Positions 37,101 to 46,745 of a stretch of DNA of 64,000 nucleotides are shown in pieces. Within the stretch, counting starts at the first letter, position 1. Each line of letters begins with the position of its first letter. Under the pieces are notes generated by a model that worked only from the letters and a program-made list of their open reading frames with translations, was not told where the DNA came from and did not search any database. The position numbers and the translations under genes were made by a program. Origin of the DNA: Mimachlamys varia (Eukaryota; Mollusca; Bivalvia; Pectinida; Pectinidae); assembly GCA_947623455.1 (NCBI GenBank), contig OX392527.1:47536401-47600400 (forward strand), in the 5' to 3' direction.

Positions 37101-40100
37101 TCATCCTGAATATTGCTGATATCAGTTAATCTTAACTAAATCTATCATAATAAAAAGTTATTAGACTTGATTTTCGCTTCAAGTTTTGCCAAAAGTTACG
37201 TATATTGGGCCTTTAATAATTTTCACATATGCTCAGAAATTTATCAATTCATTTCAGATGTCACACAGCAATTGATTGGTCAATAAAAATAGTTTGCAAC
37301 ATTACAGCAACGATATGCTGTCTGCGAGTTTCTCCCAGTGCACATGAAGCTTGGATGGCAATTGTGTCTGACTCTTACTGGTCATAAAATTGATTATTAA
37401 TCACGTATACTAGCATTGCCCCAAAAAAGTCAATGAAATTCAGCCTCACTTTGAATATTTCTAACGTCATCAATCTGCAGCAGATGGACTAAGTTTTTGA
37501 ATAAAATGCTCAAAATGTCTGAAATTGTCATTTCTTGCAGTTGTTTTAGAGCTTACAGTATATGAATTAGAATGGTAAAACTTTTAGAGTATAATGAGAT
37601 TTGTGTTGGTACTTATAAATATGTATTACAGTGTCGCAATAATGTTCTTTACCAGCTTTATGTTAAAATAATTATGATATACTGCCACAAATATCCATAT
37701 ACATATAAAAAAGAACAAAAAACAAAGACTTGGCCGCAAGGCCTTTCTGCCCTCTCAGGCTTCTTCAGGCGGACTCCCGAAGAAGCCTGAGAGGGCAGAA
37801 AGGCCTTGCGGCAAAGTCTTTGTTTTTTGTTCTTTTTTACATTCAACTTCGCAAGGAAAACTTATAACTTTTCTTTACATATACATAGTGCAATTCCAAA
37901 GTTGAATTTGGAAACACCTTTTTTTTCCATTTGAAGGCGATATTATCCATATAAGACAGATTTTGACCAATACCTGAACACTTTCGAGGTGTCGCTGAGC
38001 CAGTTGACTTATTTGGTCATCAGTGTATGTCTTTCCAACTTCTTTCAGCGCCTGCTCCATTTCCTTCCGCTGTCTGGAAAACAATCACATGTTAACTCTG
38101 TTAGTTCTGAACAATTCATTATAAAATTTCAGTGGCGATTGAGTAAAATGAATGATGTAAGTCAGTAAACATGTCCAGTATCAGATGTAAGGCACACTTT
38201 CCTCCAATCATTGTTATAACTAATAAGTACCCTCGACCTATCGCCACCCGAATCTACCCCCACCCTCGCTTACCGCCACCTAAACCTCTAGAACAGATTT
38301 CCCTCCTATATAATTCCCTCGTTAAGTTCGCCACCCTCGCATACTGCCATCCGCCACACCCTTTAAAATACAAATGTCCCGAATCGGGATATACATACTT
38401 CCCTCGATGATAACACCATATTGTTCTGTTTTAGGAGATGGAGGAACAATTTAGTGTTCCATTTGGAATGGCATGTGGCAAAAGCAGATCAATAACTATT
38501 TTCAGATATAAATTTGTGCCAATGTAGATCTATATGACGATAAAATACTAAGCTTGTTTTTAATAAATTGTTGGAAATGCAATCTATTATGCAATTTAAT
38601 TCATGGTTATAATTTTCATAATTCGATACTATCGCCACTCTCGTTATACCGCCATAATTGCTGTGGACGAAAGGTGGCGGTATAACGAGGGTACACTGTA
38701 TTGTTATATGACTGTTATAATCTACAATGTTTTCAAGCGAGTACCATCGTTGACTAGCAGAGTATCTATTTAGAATTTGGTTGCCACAATGTGCCTGCTA
38801 GGGATTGCATTCATGAAATCATTCTAATGCTCAAACATGGATTTTGTGCTCAAATCAACTTTCTTATAACTCATTTAAAGGCCTAATATACGCAACTTCA
38901 GGAAATTTTTCGGGATTCTGAAAAATTATGAAAAAAAATCCAGTTGATAACAATGCAAAAATAAGTTTAAAACGAAGTAAACCTGAGCGGTAGCTAACAA
39001 GAAACTCTTGATAGAACAAGAGGCCCAATGGGCCTGCATTGCTCACCTGGTATTAATCTCTGACTGTGTAACCCTAAAGTCCCCTAAAATCTTTTACTGT
39101 AAGACATTTAGAAGAACATGTTAATATTTAAACATATTTTACCCCCGTGACCTTGTAAGACAACATCATTTTCAATTTTGTTTGGCTTTATCCCATGATG
39201 CTACCAGCCAAATATCATGTCTGTAGGCATTTGGGTTTATCAGAAGAAGTCACTCAAAGCTTTTAACAGATTTGACCCTTGTGACCTTTAATATGGGTCA
39301 AGGTCATTTTCCTTCACAAACTTTGTCAAGCTTCATCCAAGGAACCTTTCAGCCAAATATCATGCTTCTTAGGGCTTTTGGTATTTCTGAAGAAGTCGTT
39401 TCAATGTTTTAACAGATTTGACCCTTGTGACTTTGAATATAGGTCAAGGTAATTTCTTTTCTCAATCTTTGTCTGGCTTCATCCAAGGAACCTTTCAGCC
39501 AAATATCATACTTCTAGGGATTTTGGTTTATTAATATGGCTACCAGCCAAATATGAGGTCTTTATGCCTGACTGTATTTCAGACGAAGTTGTTCGAAGGT
39601 TTCCACATTTTTGACCCCTGTGTCCTTGAAATAAGGTCAAAGTGATTTTTTTTCGCAAACTTTGTTCAGCTCCTTCCAAGAAAGCTACCAGCAAAATTTC
39701 ATATCACTAGGCCTATCAGTATTTTAGAAGAAGTCGTTTAAAGGAAAAAGTTGACGGACAGACGCCGCACCATCACGTAAGCTCACTTAAAAATCGAAAA
39801 AATTGAAAATAATTCAACAACAAGCCGAAGTTAGAAAAATGGACACCTGTTTACAAATACCGAGTTTCAACTGCTGATGTACCGGTAACCGCGTAAGAAT
39901 TCATCTTGCATATTGCTGATATCAGGTAATCTTAACTAAATCTTTAAATATGATAAGGTATTTGGCTCGATTTTGCCGAAAGTTTCATATTTTTGGCCTT
40001 AGAATAAAGTCAAACGATCAATAAGTGAAATTTTAAAATTATAATTCTGGTTTTTAGTTTCTTTATTGTTTTTTTTCTTCAAATAAATGATAATATCAGA

Positions 40101-43100
40101 TTTTATTATTATTTTATGAATGGAACAAGAAATTAAAATAAAAAATTAAACTCCACGCTTCATCATGAGAATGGTTTCTTGAATATTGGCCCTGGAGTTA
40201 AGGATGATATTCACATATTGAGGTACAGGAAAAATGGAATTGTAACACTTATCCCAATTTACTTAGGGATATTACTCTGCTAAGATTAGGAAATAAGTCG
40301 ATTCTTTTCACACTTTCAGGGATAAAAAGTACATTTAAGAACTCTAAAGTGCACAATGTGTTGACTTTTCACTCCATCATAAATACATTTTACAATTTCA
40401 AAGTAATGCAATCATTATATTCTATAAATCTGTATGCATACACTCAATCTGTTTAACACCATCTGTCCAGTAAAATTTTCAGTGCCATTAAAAGATTTGA
40501 TAATATAAAAATCAAGGAAGACTTTAAGATTGTTTACTTATTTAGAGAAATTGTTGTTTTTTTTTTTACATGAATATCAGATTTTAAAAAGAATTAAAAA
40601 AAATCTGGATGGACTTAATCTAGTACAAGTTTAAATGTTGGTCTTGAAAGTTTTATCACAACATATTAGAGGGTGGCATCAAATCTCTAGATCTGTCCCT
40701 ATTTCATAAACGAACAATTTGGGTTTTGACTGATAAAACACTTTGGAACATATAAATGAAATTAGCCCTATGTAGAAATTTTATCTGAGATTTTTTGTTG
40801 CTAGGGAGAATGTAAGGGGAGGTAAGTAAGTACATAGTTGTGTGAGGTTATCTACCTTCCCTCAATAAGCTCCAAATACTTGTACCTGCTTGTTTTTGCA
40901 GAATATTTTACTGGAACATTCCTTTAATATGCAACATTTTTAAATATAAATCCTGGCGGCCCTGCAAATGTTTATAAGCAGGCCTTGCAAGGCTTTGTCA
41001 AGTCTCATCTGAAATCAGCATCAGATTACTTTTGCCAACCTCATTGAAAAAAAAAACCATTCTGGTCCAACAGTTTGGATCAAAGTAAAGAAATTTGGCT
41101 CTTTGTTTCTATAGAATTATATGTCCCACACAATTTGTATATATCAAGTTGATGAGAGATGGACAATTAACACCAACGATTCTGTAAGCCATAGATTTTA
41201 TTAGTTTACATGTTTCAGTTGGCTAGGCACGGTCAGAACGTCTCTAATGGCAGAATATTTCCGTATCCACCTAGGATTCCTCCCCCGAGACGTTGGACTG
41301 CTCCGTCTCCTGTTTTGGAGGTACTGTACCACTGTATAAGGGGAGGTAAGTATGTACATATATGGATATTTAGATTATCTACCTTTCCTCAAGATGCTCC
41401 AAATCCTTGTCCCTCTGGTGTATGAGGTCTTCCACGGTTAAAGAGTAGGTATGCTCCAGGTTGAGAAGGGTGTCCAGAGCCGGAGAATGGATCAAATTAT
41501 GGTACACTTCGGAGAATCGCTGTTCTTGACTGACCTCTTCTGGTTTTGCATACGTCTTTACTTCCTATGACGCGAGATTTAAGAATTGATACGACAATAT
41601 GTGAGAAAATACATCAAAATGTGTCTTATATTGAAGACAGAAACATGTTCTTTTATCATGATCTACTAATTTTTTGATAATAAGATTTACTCATTCACCC
41701 TGAAGTTTCATAATGAACCATTCCAACCTTTGCATTGGAAAAGTTCAAATGTATTATCAAGGGGTGGATGAGTTCAAGATTTATTATCAGCTGATTTTTA
41801 TTTTCCCAACAGGCTAGGATTGTAGTGCATAACAGTAGAAAGGGTTGGATATGTAATGTCCAAGGTTCCCGAGTTGTACATCGAGAAAACCCTTGTGGTT
41901 GAGCAAGATCGCAACCCTATACCTTTTTATGACGATTGGGGAATGAAACCATAATTACCTTGGTAACAGGGAAGTGCATTATCCACTACATCACCTGACC
42001 AATACAAGTGTTGGTACTACCATATGTAATATATGTAATTTGCATATTCATTAATCATTATGCAAATATTATAAGATCTAAAGAAATATGAATTGTTCAT
42101 GTATATCTGAAAATTCTGTCTATCACGATAACTTTTTAATTTGATGGATTATCATTTTTCTCATTTTCGAAAGCACATGACTGTATATTCTTTTTTTGAA
42201 ATAGGCAGTGATTTTCACTGGCTGTTAAATCTAATATATTTATCTTTTTAATCTTTAATTAATGGATATTCGTCATGAATTCATCAATGCTATTCATCGA
42301 ATAACAAACTAAATATATATACATATGTATGAGGGCGGTGCCAAATACTTGAATTTCTAGTTATGTAAAATGGTCTTATATGCCTTTTTAATATGAATTT
42401 TAATCGTTTAATTATTCAGAAGCCACAATATCTATCTATACATCACGAAGATGAAATAGAGGCTTGTTAAGACTGTAACACGTTTCTAGGTCTGCAACGG
42501 TTAGAAATAATACTAGCCAAATAACCGTGCGTCTTATCCAAACCGAAACCGGGTAACCGTGATTTTTTTGTGTCAGAAAACATTATAACAATGACACATC
42601 AAATCCTCTAAGCCAAGAACCAAACCATTTTAGATTCTGTTTTAGGCAAGTACAGTTAAACCCTTCAAGTCTATTCAATCGTCTGAACTAGTAGTCTTTT
42701 ACCAGAACATAAAGGTGAATCACCCTCTGATTAAGCTACAAGTATTGTCAGCTGGATGTTAATTTCTGTCCTCTCTATCAATCAGTTGAAAATGATATTA
42801 CATGAGTGCAAATTTCACTCCTCTCTTTCAATGAGTTCAAAGCAATGTAACCCAAGCATCTATTTCCCTCCTCTCTAACTATCAATTAAAGGCAATATCA
42901 CATGGGTGTCAATTTCACTTCTTCGACCAATCAGTAAAAGGCAATGATATATCAGAGTGTTTGTACGAGTATTTTACCTGAGTGTATGTACAAGGATTTT
43001 ACTTGAGTGTATGTATGATGATTTTACTTGAGTGTATGTACAAGGATTTTACCTGAGTGTATGTACAAGGATTTTACCTGAGTGTATGAACAAGGATTTT

Positions 43101-45727
43101 ATCTAATTGTATTAACAAGGATTTTACCTGAGTGTATGTATGAGGATTTTACATGAGTGTATGTACAAGGATTTTGCCTGAGTGTATGTACGAGGTTTTT
43201 TTCCTGTCTGTACAAGGATTTTTAACTGTATGCACCAAGATATTGCCTGAGTGTATGTAAGAAGATTTTACCTGAGTGTATGTATGAGGATTTTACATGT
43301 ATGGACAAGGAATTGACCTGAGTGTATGTATGAGGATTTTACTTGAGTGTATGTTCGAGGATTTTACTTGAGTGTAAGTATGAGGATTTAACCTGAGTTT
43401 ATGTACAAGGATTTTACCTGAGTGTATGAACGAGGATTTTACCTGAGTGTTTGTATGATAATTTAACCTGAGTGTATGTATGAGGATTTTTCCTGAGTGT
43501 ATGTATGAGGATTTTACCTGAGTGTATGTATGAGGATTTTACCTGAGTGTATGTACAAAACTTTTACCTGAGTGTATGTATGAGGATTTTTCCTGAGTGT
43601 ATGTATGAGTATTTTACCTTAGTGTATGTACAAGGATTTTACCTGAGTGTATGTATGAGGATTTTACCTGAGTTTATGTATGAGGATTTTACCTGAGTGT
43701 ATGTACGAGTATTTTACCTGAGTGTATGTATGAGGATTTTACCTGAGTGTATGTAGGAGGATTTTATCTGAGTGTATGTACAAAGATTTTACCTGAGTGT
43801 ATGCTTGAGTCCATTTCTGTACCAAATCGTCTACTTCTTTGGGCTTCTCTCTCACCCTGGTGATGACTTCCTCAGCATGCTCATCAAATAATCTGTTGGA
43901 TTCTTTTGTCACAAATGCATGAAGCTTTTTCTGTAACTCTGCAAAAAAAAAAAACATTTCAGAAACAAATTTTAATGGAGACACAGTAAAATTTAGTGAC
44001 AATCCTACATCTTTCTACATGCAGAGTGGATGTTTAATAGAACTCTTACTTTATGACATTGATGTTGACAGTGTAGGAAAGTGAGGTTCAATGAGTGACT
44101 ATAGGAGCGTCATTCAATCTGTGATATCTGCATATATAGTGATATACAAATATATTATTCTGTTGTGTTCAATACAGCTGAGATACCCAGTTATTGTGCT
44201 CAATATTATATATACATGACATCAGGAGATTTGTGTTCATTAAAATGCATAAAAAAATGTCAATAGTTGTGTTCAATACTGTTAACCAACTTATTTTCAT
44301 GTCCGATAAATTTGTGTGTATTTCACAGTTGATTATGACGGTCCTAGGACACAAGCTTTAGCGAGCGTCTTTTGTAACTTAAAAAATTAACTAATGAAAG
44401 TGAAATAAATACTTTATCCAACAACCACGAGTCATGTGACCTGTTTCTACCCCAATTCCAGTCAAAAACGGCAGCAGTTCATTGAATTTAATATAAATGA
44501 ACAGCATACAATATGGGCATAAACATATTGGATTGTATGTTTCCGCCTAATGATGACCGCGTCAACAATCAGCAAGTGACGTTGTTGCGATCAAAGTTCA
44601 CCAGGTCAGCCAATCAAAATGTTTTTAGAGTATATTCCGTGTGTGGTATAAACACAATGTTATTCACCAGTTGTAATGATTGTTTGATACCCTGAGAGTT
44701 GAATAACACCCATCTATTATGGTAGAATCAAAATTCTACCACAATACCCTATGTTATTCCACTCGTAGACTATAAACGTGCTGACTGTTGCATAAATATA
44801 TGTTATATACCACTAGTGGAATATGACCTTCCAGACTTTGATTGGTTGAGAAGTTGAACTTTGACAGAAAATCATTGGTTCGATGTCACGTGCAGATTGT
44901 TGAGGTTATCATCAATTGTTGATGTCGTCACAACTTAGCGGGAATATATTGGAGATGATGGGTTTTCGCGCAAATAGTCCGCAGTTCACTCCAGAAAACA
45001 ACACTGCCACTGCGACTTAATATTATTGTGGTAGAAACAGGTCACACAACTCGGGGTTATTGGATATGGAATTATTTCACTTTATTGGATATGGAATTTA
45101 TTTCACTCAAGTTCATTATTTTTTAAAAATTACAAAAGATGCTACATGCTAAAGTTAGTGTCTTTTGTAACTTTTAAAAAATAATTAACTTAAGCGAAAC
45201 AATTCCATATCCAATAACCATGAGTTGTGTTGTATGCAGAAGTCATACTTCATTACAAAAAAAATCTTATTTCATACTTGCCAACTTTTTGAAATTGCCA
45301 TGGGGGGATTACGCGTGTTCAGAATTGAAAACATAAATAATATGTATACATGTACATTTAGAGGGAAAATAACACTTTTAAATGGCTTCTTTTGAGCTCT
45401 TCTTTCAGATGAAATCATCAGATCTTTAAAAATAGGAACATTTAAGCAGATTCCAAAGTTGAAAATGAAACATTTTAGGGTCCAAAATCGGGAGTCTCCC
45501 TCCTAAATAGGGAGGGTTGGCAAGTATGTTATTTTGTATTTTTGCAATTGGTAATTAAACAAACCCTCTTCCACATAGCAGGGTAAGTCGTGTGCAGTGA
45601 TCAACCGCCCAACAAATTCCTTGATGCTTGTCTGGCTCAAAGGTATGGTCACGGGAATGGTCAACCTGGACTTATGCTCCTTACTGCTGAATTCAAATTC
45701 AAAGTCTTTCTTTATTGTTGCTGGCAT
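25162..45727 (-). CDS. FERRY3: FERRY complex subunit 3 (C12orf4 orthologue), complete
   Basis: Orthologue of human C12orf4, a DUF2362-family protein and subunit of the five-part FERRY complex, the Rab5 effector that links mRNAs and ribosomes to early endosomes. Twelve coding exons on the minus strand: 45565-45727, 43793-43938, 41383-41564, 37974-38073, 36550-36674, 34055-34155, 33405-33489, 32248-32369, 28940-29124, 26665-26892, 25511-25636, 25162-25272. All phases agree; the total is 557 residues (human 552). Recognisable blocks are [17 protein letters not shown], the charged middle [99 protein letters not shown] and [13 protein letters not shown] Ser-rich stretch (about residues 390-396) is less conserved. 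The exon continues 40 bp upstream of the chosen ATG, which gives the conserved N-terminal length. The first intron's donor GTTTGT is weak. Most introns are filled with repeats. Confidence 0.93.
25993..26379. mobile_element. TTAA-type MITE, family B copy 2
   Basis: 387 bp between intact TTAA duplications (25989-25992 and 26380-26383). Inverted ends are AGGCCCAATACACAGAACTT and the inverse of GTTATATTGGGCCT. It sits in the intron between exons 10 and 11 of FERRY3. Confidence 0.88.
26409..26536. mobile_element. Palindromic MITE related to family G
   Basis: About 128 bp with ends AGGCCCCAGTTTTATGAAAG and the inverse of GAACGTTCATGTAACTGGGGC. Internal TTCCTTAA motifs resemble the element at 4970. 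Confidence 0.65.
27096..27234. mobile_element. Pogo/Tigger-like MITE
   Basis: Left AAACCTGGTTATCTCGAACT, right AATAACAAGGTTTCACTG followed by TA. Diverged, of the same type as the element at 17741. Confidence 0.55.
27826..28298. mobile_element. Tc1/mariner (pogo-like) MITE, family F copy 1
   Basis: 473 bp between TA dinucleotides, with ends CAGTGTACCCTCATTATACC and the inverse of TCGAGGGTACGCTG. Internal CCGCCACC motifs occur near both ends. A second copy lies in reverse orientation at 38227-38698. No coding capacity. Confidence 0.8.
29619..31009 (-). mobile_element. Pearl-like element, family A copy A2 (inverted relative to A1)
   Basis: Begins AACAAGAGGCCCAGAGGGCC and ends with the hairpin AGCTCACCTCGGTCC then TTCGGACCAGGTGAGCT. 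About eight tandem core units of about 155 bp lie between (CCAAATAAGGTTGATTTCC, AGTCCCACCATGAGTAC). It is the reverse complement in layout of A1, 7.7 kb away, so transcripts spanning both could form a long duplex. It lies in the FERRY3 intron between exons 8 and 9. Confidence 0.82.
31040..32115 (-). repeat. 62-bp array derived from a SINE head, array 1 (about 14 copies)
   Basis: A degraded SINE body (31060-31210, with GGACGTGCCAGGTTTTGG) read on the minus strand leads into about 14 tandem 62-bp units. On the minus strand each unit has GGTGGCCAAGTGGTTAAGG (Pol III box-A-like), GTGTCTGACATTCTACTAC and TAGCCCTACACCTCT, then joins directly to the next CCGCGGT. Each unit therefore spans from the tRNA-like 5' end to just before where box B would be. 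It lies 130 bp from exon 8 of FERRY3. Confidence 0.88.
33146..33201. repeat. 56-bp hairpin
   Basis: GGTTGTATTGTAAGTTAAAT then GCTG, a short spacer CTTGCAAC, and the inverse CAGC ATTTAACTTACAGTACAACC. Arms of 24 bp with one mismatch. Small foldback or MITE remnant in a FERRY3 intron. Confidence 0.8.
34290..35150. mobile_element. Possible LTR-derived segment
   Basis: The base composition changes here, with a TATA-like GGGTATATAAGGCC near 34566, a GC-rich stretch with GGCGCCGGCG, and repeated TTTTGCCAG motifs near 34935-34965. No open pol or gag frame and no paired LTR was found, so this is a weak suggestion. Confidence 0.2.
35395..36370 (-). repeat. 62-bp array derived from a SINE head, array 2 (about 15 copies)
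   Basis: About 15 units of 62 bp, plus strand AGAGGTGGAGGGCTAGTGG, ATGCAGAATGTCAGACACC, TTAACCACTTGGCCACCATG and ACTC. On the minus strand each shows the box-A-like TGGCCAAGTGGTTAAGG. Some units lack four bases (ACCGAGGTGG for ACTCAGAGGTGG). The consensus differs consistently from array 1 (CCATGACTC against CCGCGGCCT), so the two arrays grew separately from related SINE copies. It lies between exons 5 and 6 of FERRY3, 180 bp from exon 5. Confidence 0.9.
36828..37210. mobile_element. TTAA-type MITE, family B copy 3
   Basis: 383 bp with intact TTAA at 36824-36827 and 37211-37214. Ends GGCCCAATATATGTGACTTC and the inverse of GTTACGTATATTGGGCCT. Confidence 0.88.
37707..37838. repeat. 132-bp near-perfect hairpin (60-bp arms)
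   Basis: Two 60-bp arms with one mismatch, around a 12-base spacer (AGGCGGACTCCC). The outer part is A/T-rich (AAAAAAGAACAAAAAACAAA) and the inner part GC-rich (GGCCTTTCTGCCCTCTCAGG). It sits between exons 4 and 5 of FERRY3. It may be a foldback element or a recent inverted duplication; near identity implies youth or conversion between arms. Confidence 0.9.
38227..38698. mobile_element. Tc1/mariner (pogo-like) MITE, family F copy 2, inverted
   Basis: Reverse-complement layout of the copy at 27826, with right end ATAACGAGGGTACACTG followed by TA. The left end starts at GTACCCTCGACC and has lost the first few terminal bases. Confidence 0.75.
38879..39999. mobile_element. TTAA-type MITE, family B copy 4, split by an insertion
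   Basis: The left part (38879-39014) follows TTAA and matches family B up to GAAACTCTTGATAGAA. The right part (39789-39999) resumes at GAAAAAATTGAAAATAATTC and ends TTTTTGGCCT. A pearl-like element fills the gap, showing it inserted later. Confidence 0.85.
39015..39788 (-). mobile_element. Pearl-like element, family A copy A3, nested in a MITE
   Basis: Begins AACAAGAGGCCCAATGGGCC and ends GACGCCGCACCATCACGTAA then GCTCACTT. Four diverged internal units carry GACCCTTGTGACCTTTAATA, TGGTCAAGG-like stretches and CAGCCAAATATCATG. Its core differs from the A1/A2 core, but the ends match the family. Confidence 0.8.
40806..40890 (-). pseudogene. Partial duplicate of FERRY3 exon 3 and its splice donor
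   Basis: About 80 bp resembling 41331-41410, the 3' end of exon 3 plus intron start. On the minus strand it reads AAGTATTTGGAGCTTATTG then AGGGAAG, followed by GTAGATAACC. The true exon reads AAGGATTTGGAGCATCTTG then AGGAAAG and GTAGATAATC. The shared downstream GGGGAGGTAAGTA supports true duplication. The copied part encodes a [14 protein letters not shown] sequence without stop. No full-length second exon is present. Confidence 0.75.
41691..41772. mobile_element. Short palindromic MITE, family H copy 3
   Basis: TCATTCACCCTGAAGTTTCA on the left, then CATTGGAAAAGTTCAAATG and CAAGGGGTGGATGAGT on the right. It lies 127 bp upstream (in gene direction) of FERRY3 exon 3. Confidence 0.75.
42957..43792 (-). 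repeat. 25-bp minisatellite that repeats a FERRY3 splice donor (about 33 units)
   Basis: The plus-strand unit is ACCTGAGTGTATGTATGAGG then ATTTT, 25 bp. On the minus strand it reads ATACACTCAG|GTAAAATCCT, the same sequence as the true exon 2 donor, CATACACTCAG|GTAAAATC, at 43792/43793. The array runs directly from that donor into the intron. Roughly 20 units keep the CAG|GTAAAA core; others are changed to AAGT, ATGT or AGAT forms. Retention in frame from the true donor meets a stop (TAA) after about 19 codons. Confidence 0.92.
44361..45143. mobile_element. Non-autonomous DNA element with long inverted ends
   Basis: Left GCGTCTTTTGTAACTTAAAA through GTGACCTGTTTCTACC; right GGTAGAAACAGGTCAC through AATTACAAAAGATGC. 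Arms are about 85-100 bp. A further partial left-type end follows at 45149-45240 (GTGTCTTTTGTAACTTTTAA), so a second truncated copy adjoins. It lies in the FERRY3 intron between coding exons 1 and 2. Confidence 0.7.
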
Positions 45728-45831
45728 GTTGAGGTGTTTTTTTCCTTCATTTGTAAATATCAACCATCTGTAAGTAAACAGAAAGAAATTCAACAATGTA
45801 ATATGCAAGGAAAAGTGCTAAAGATGGTGGC

Positions 45832-45910
45832 TTTGCTGGGTCTCGAACCTGCCACCCTTGGCTTTCCAGCTCTGATGCGCACGCTCTACCACTGAGCTAA
45901 AGGGAAATTC
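45832..45910 (-). mobile_element. tRNA-like SINE head
   Basis: The minus strand shows box A TTTAGCTCAGTGGTAGAGCG and box B GGTTCGAGACC with tRNA-like spacing. The 5' and 3' ends do not pair into an acceptor stem, so it is a tRNA-derived SINE rather than a working tRNA gene. Confidence 0.65.
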
Positions 45911-46079
45911 CCTACAGCTCACACTTGTAAGGCAACCAAATCAATGCACATCTTTTAAACTATTCCCCACTTTTTTCTAAATCTCCAACCCAAGTTCATT
46001 AACTTCCCCCTCAGGATTCTCCTACCTTGAAATTGGGAGGGTCAACGGCACCAGTTTGTAATAGGACGAGGAAAAGTGA

Positions 46080-46172
46080 TTAAGATAGTGAAGTCGCTTG
46101 GGCTTGAATCCGTGACTCTTGGCTCTCAAGCCCAACGCTCTACTGCTGAGCTAAAGCGAATTTCCCTACAGC
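46080..46172 (-). mobile_element. tRNA-like SINE head
   Basis: Minus strand TTTAGCTCAGCAGTAGAGCG, then a box-B-like GGATTCAAGCC. It shares flanking GCCTTACAAGTG and TGCATTGATT with the copy at 45832, so the two are related copies of one family. Confidence 0.65.
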
Positions 46173-46421
46173 TCGCACTTGTAAGGCAACCTAATCAATG
46201 CACATCTTTTACACCAATATAACAAAACTGTACAAAACAAAATGTATCAAAAGCAGTCAAAGAGACTGTCCAGCAATCTGAAAGGCCCATATATATATAT
46301 ATATATATTCCACACATCCTATAAACTAAAGGGGCCCAAAAATACTCTAAAAGGTCAACAGCTATCGACTCACATACAATAAAACATTTATTCTAATAAT
46401 GCTTAGGCCTAGTTGTTTTAG

Positions 46422-46504
46422 TCATTCACCCCTGAAGACACATTTGAACTCTTCCAATTCAATGGATGGAACAGTTTATTATGACATTTCAGGGGTGAAT
46501 AAGT
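46422..46504. mobile_element. Short palindromic MITE, family H copy 4 (inverse orientation)
   Basis: TCATTCACCCCTGAAGACAC, TTGAACTCTTCCAATTC, then TTATGACATTTCAGGGGTGA. It is the best-preserved member: 15 bp at each end are perfectly complementary or nearly so. Confidence 0.8.
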
Positions 46505-46679
46505 TAATGTCAAACTTCCCAAAAGCATGGCACGCTGAAGGACTGCCAGCCAGAACCCTTGGTGTAAATGTATGTAGGTCAAAAGTGAAGCACTTCAACG
46601 AGTCAGTGGTATCGAAAATTGCTTTGATGAAAATGACCAATTATATTAACTGTGTAATAGGACAGAGAATAGCATGCTT

Positions 46680-46745
46680 CCACCGAGGATCGAACCGCCA
46701 TTGCGTCAATCTCCAGGTTCTGAGTTGGACGCTCTAACAATGAGA
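46680..46745 (-). mobile_element. tRNA-like SINE head
   Basis: Minus strand TCATTGTTAGAGCGTCCAAC, ending in a perfect-looking box B, GGCGGTTCGATCC. Head-to-head with the + strand copy that starts at about 46746. Confidence 0.6.

Noticed and set aside
45832..45910. Functional tRNA gene on the minus strand
   Set aside because: Box A and B are present but the ends do not form an acceptor stem, and similar sequences are repeated nearby with SINE-like flanks.
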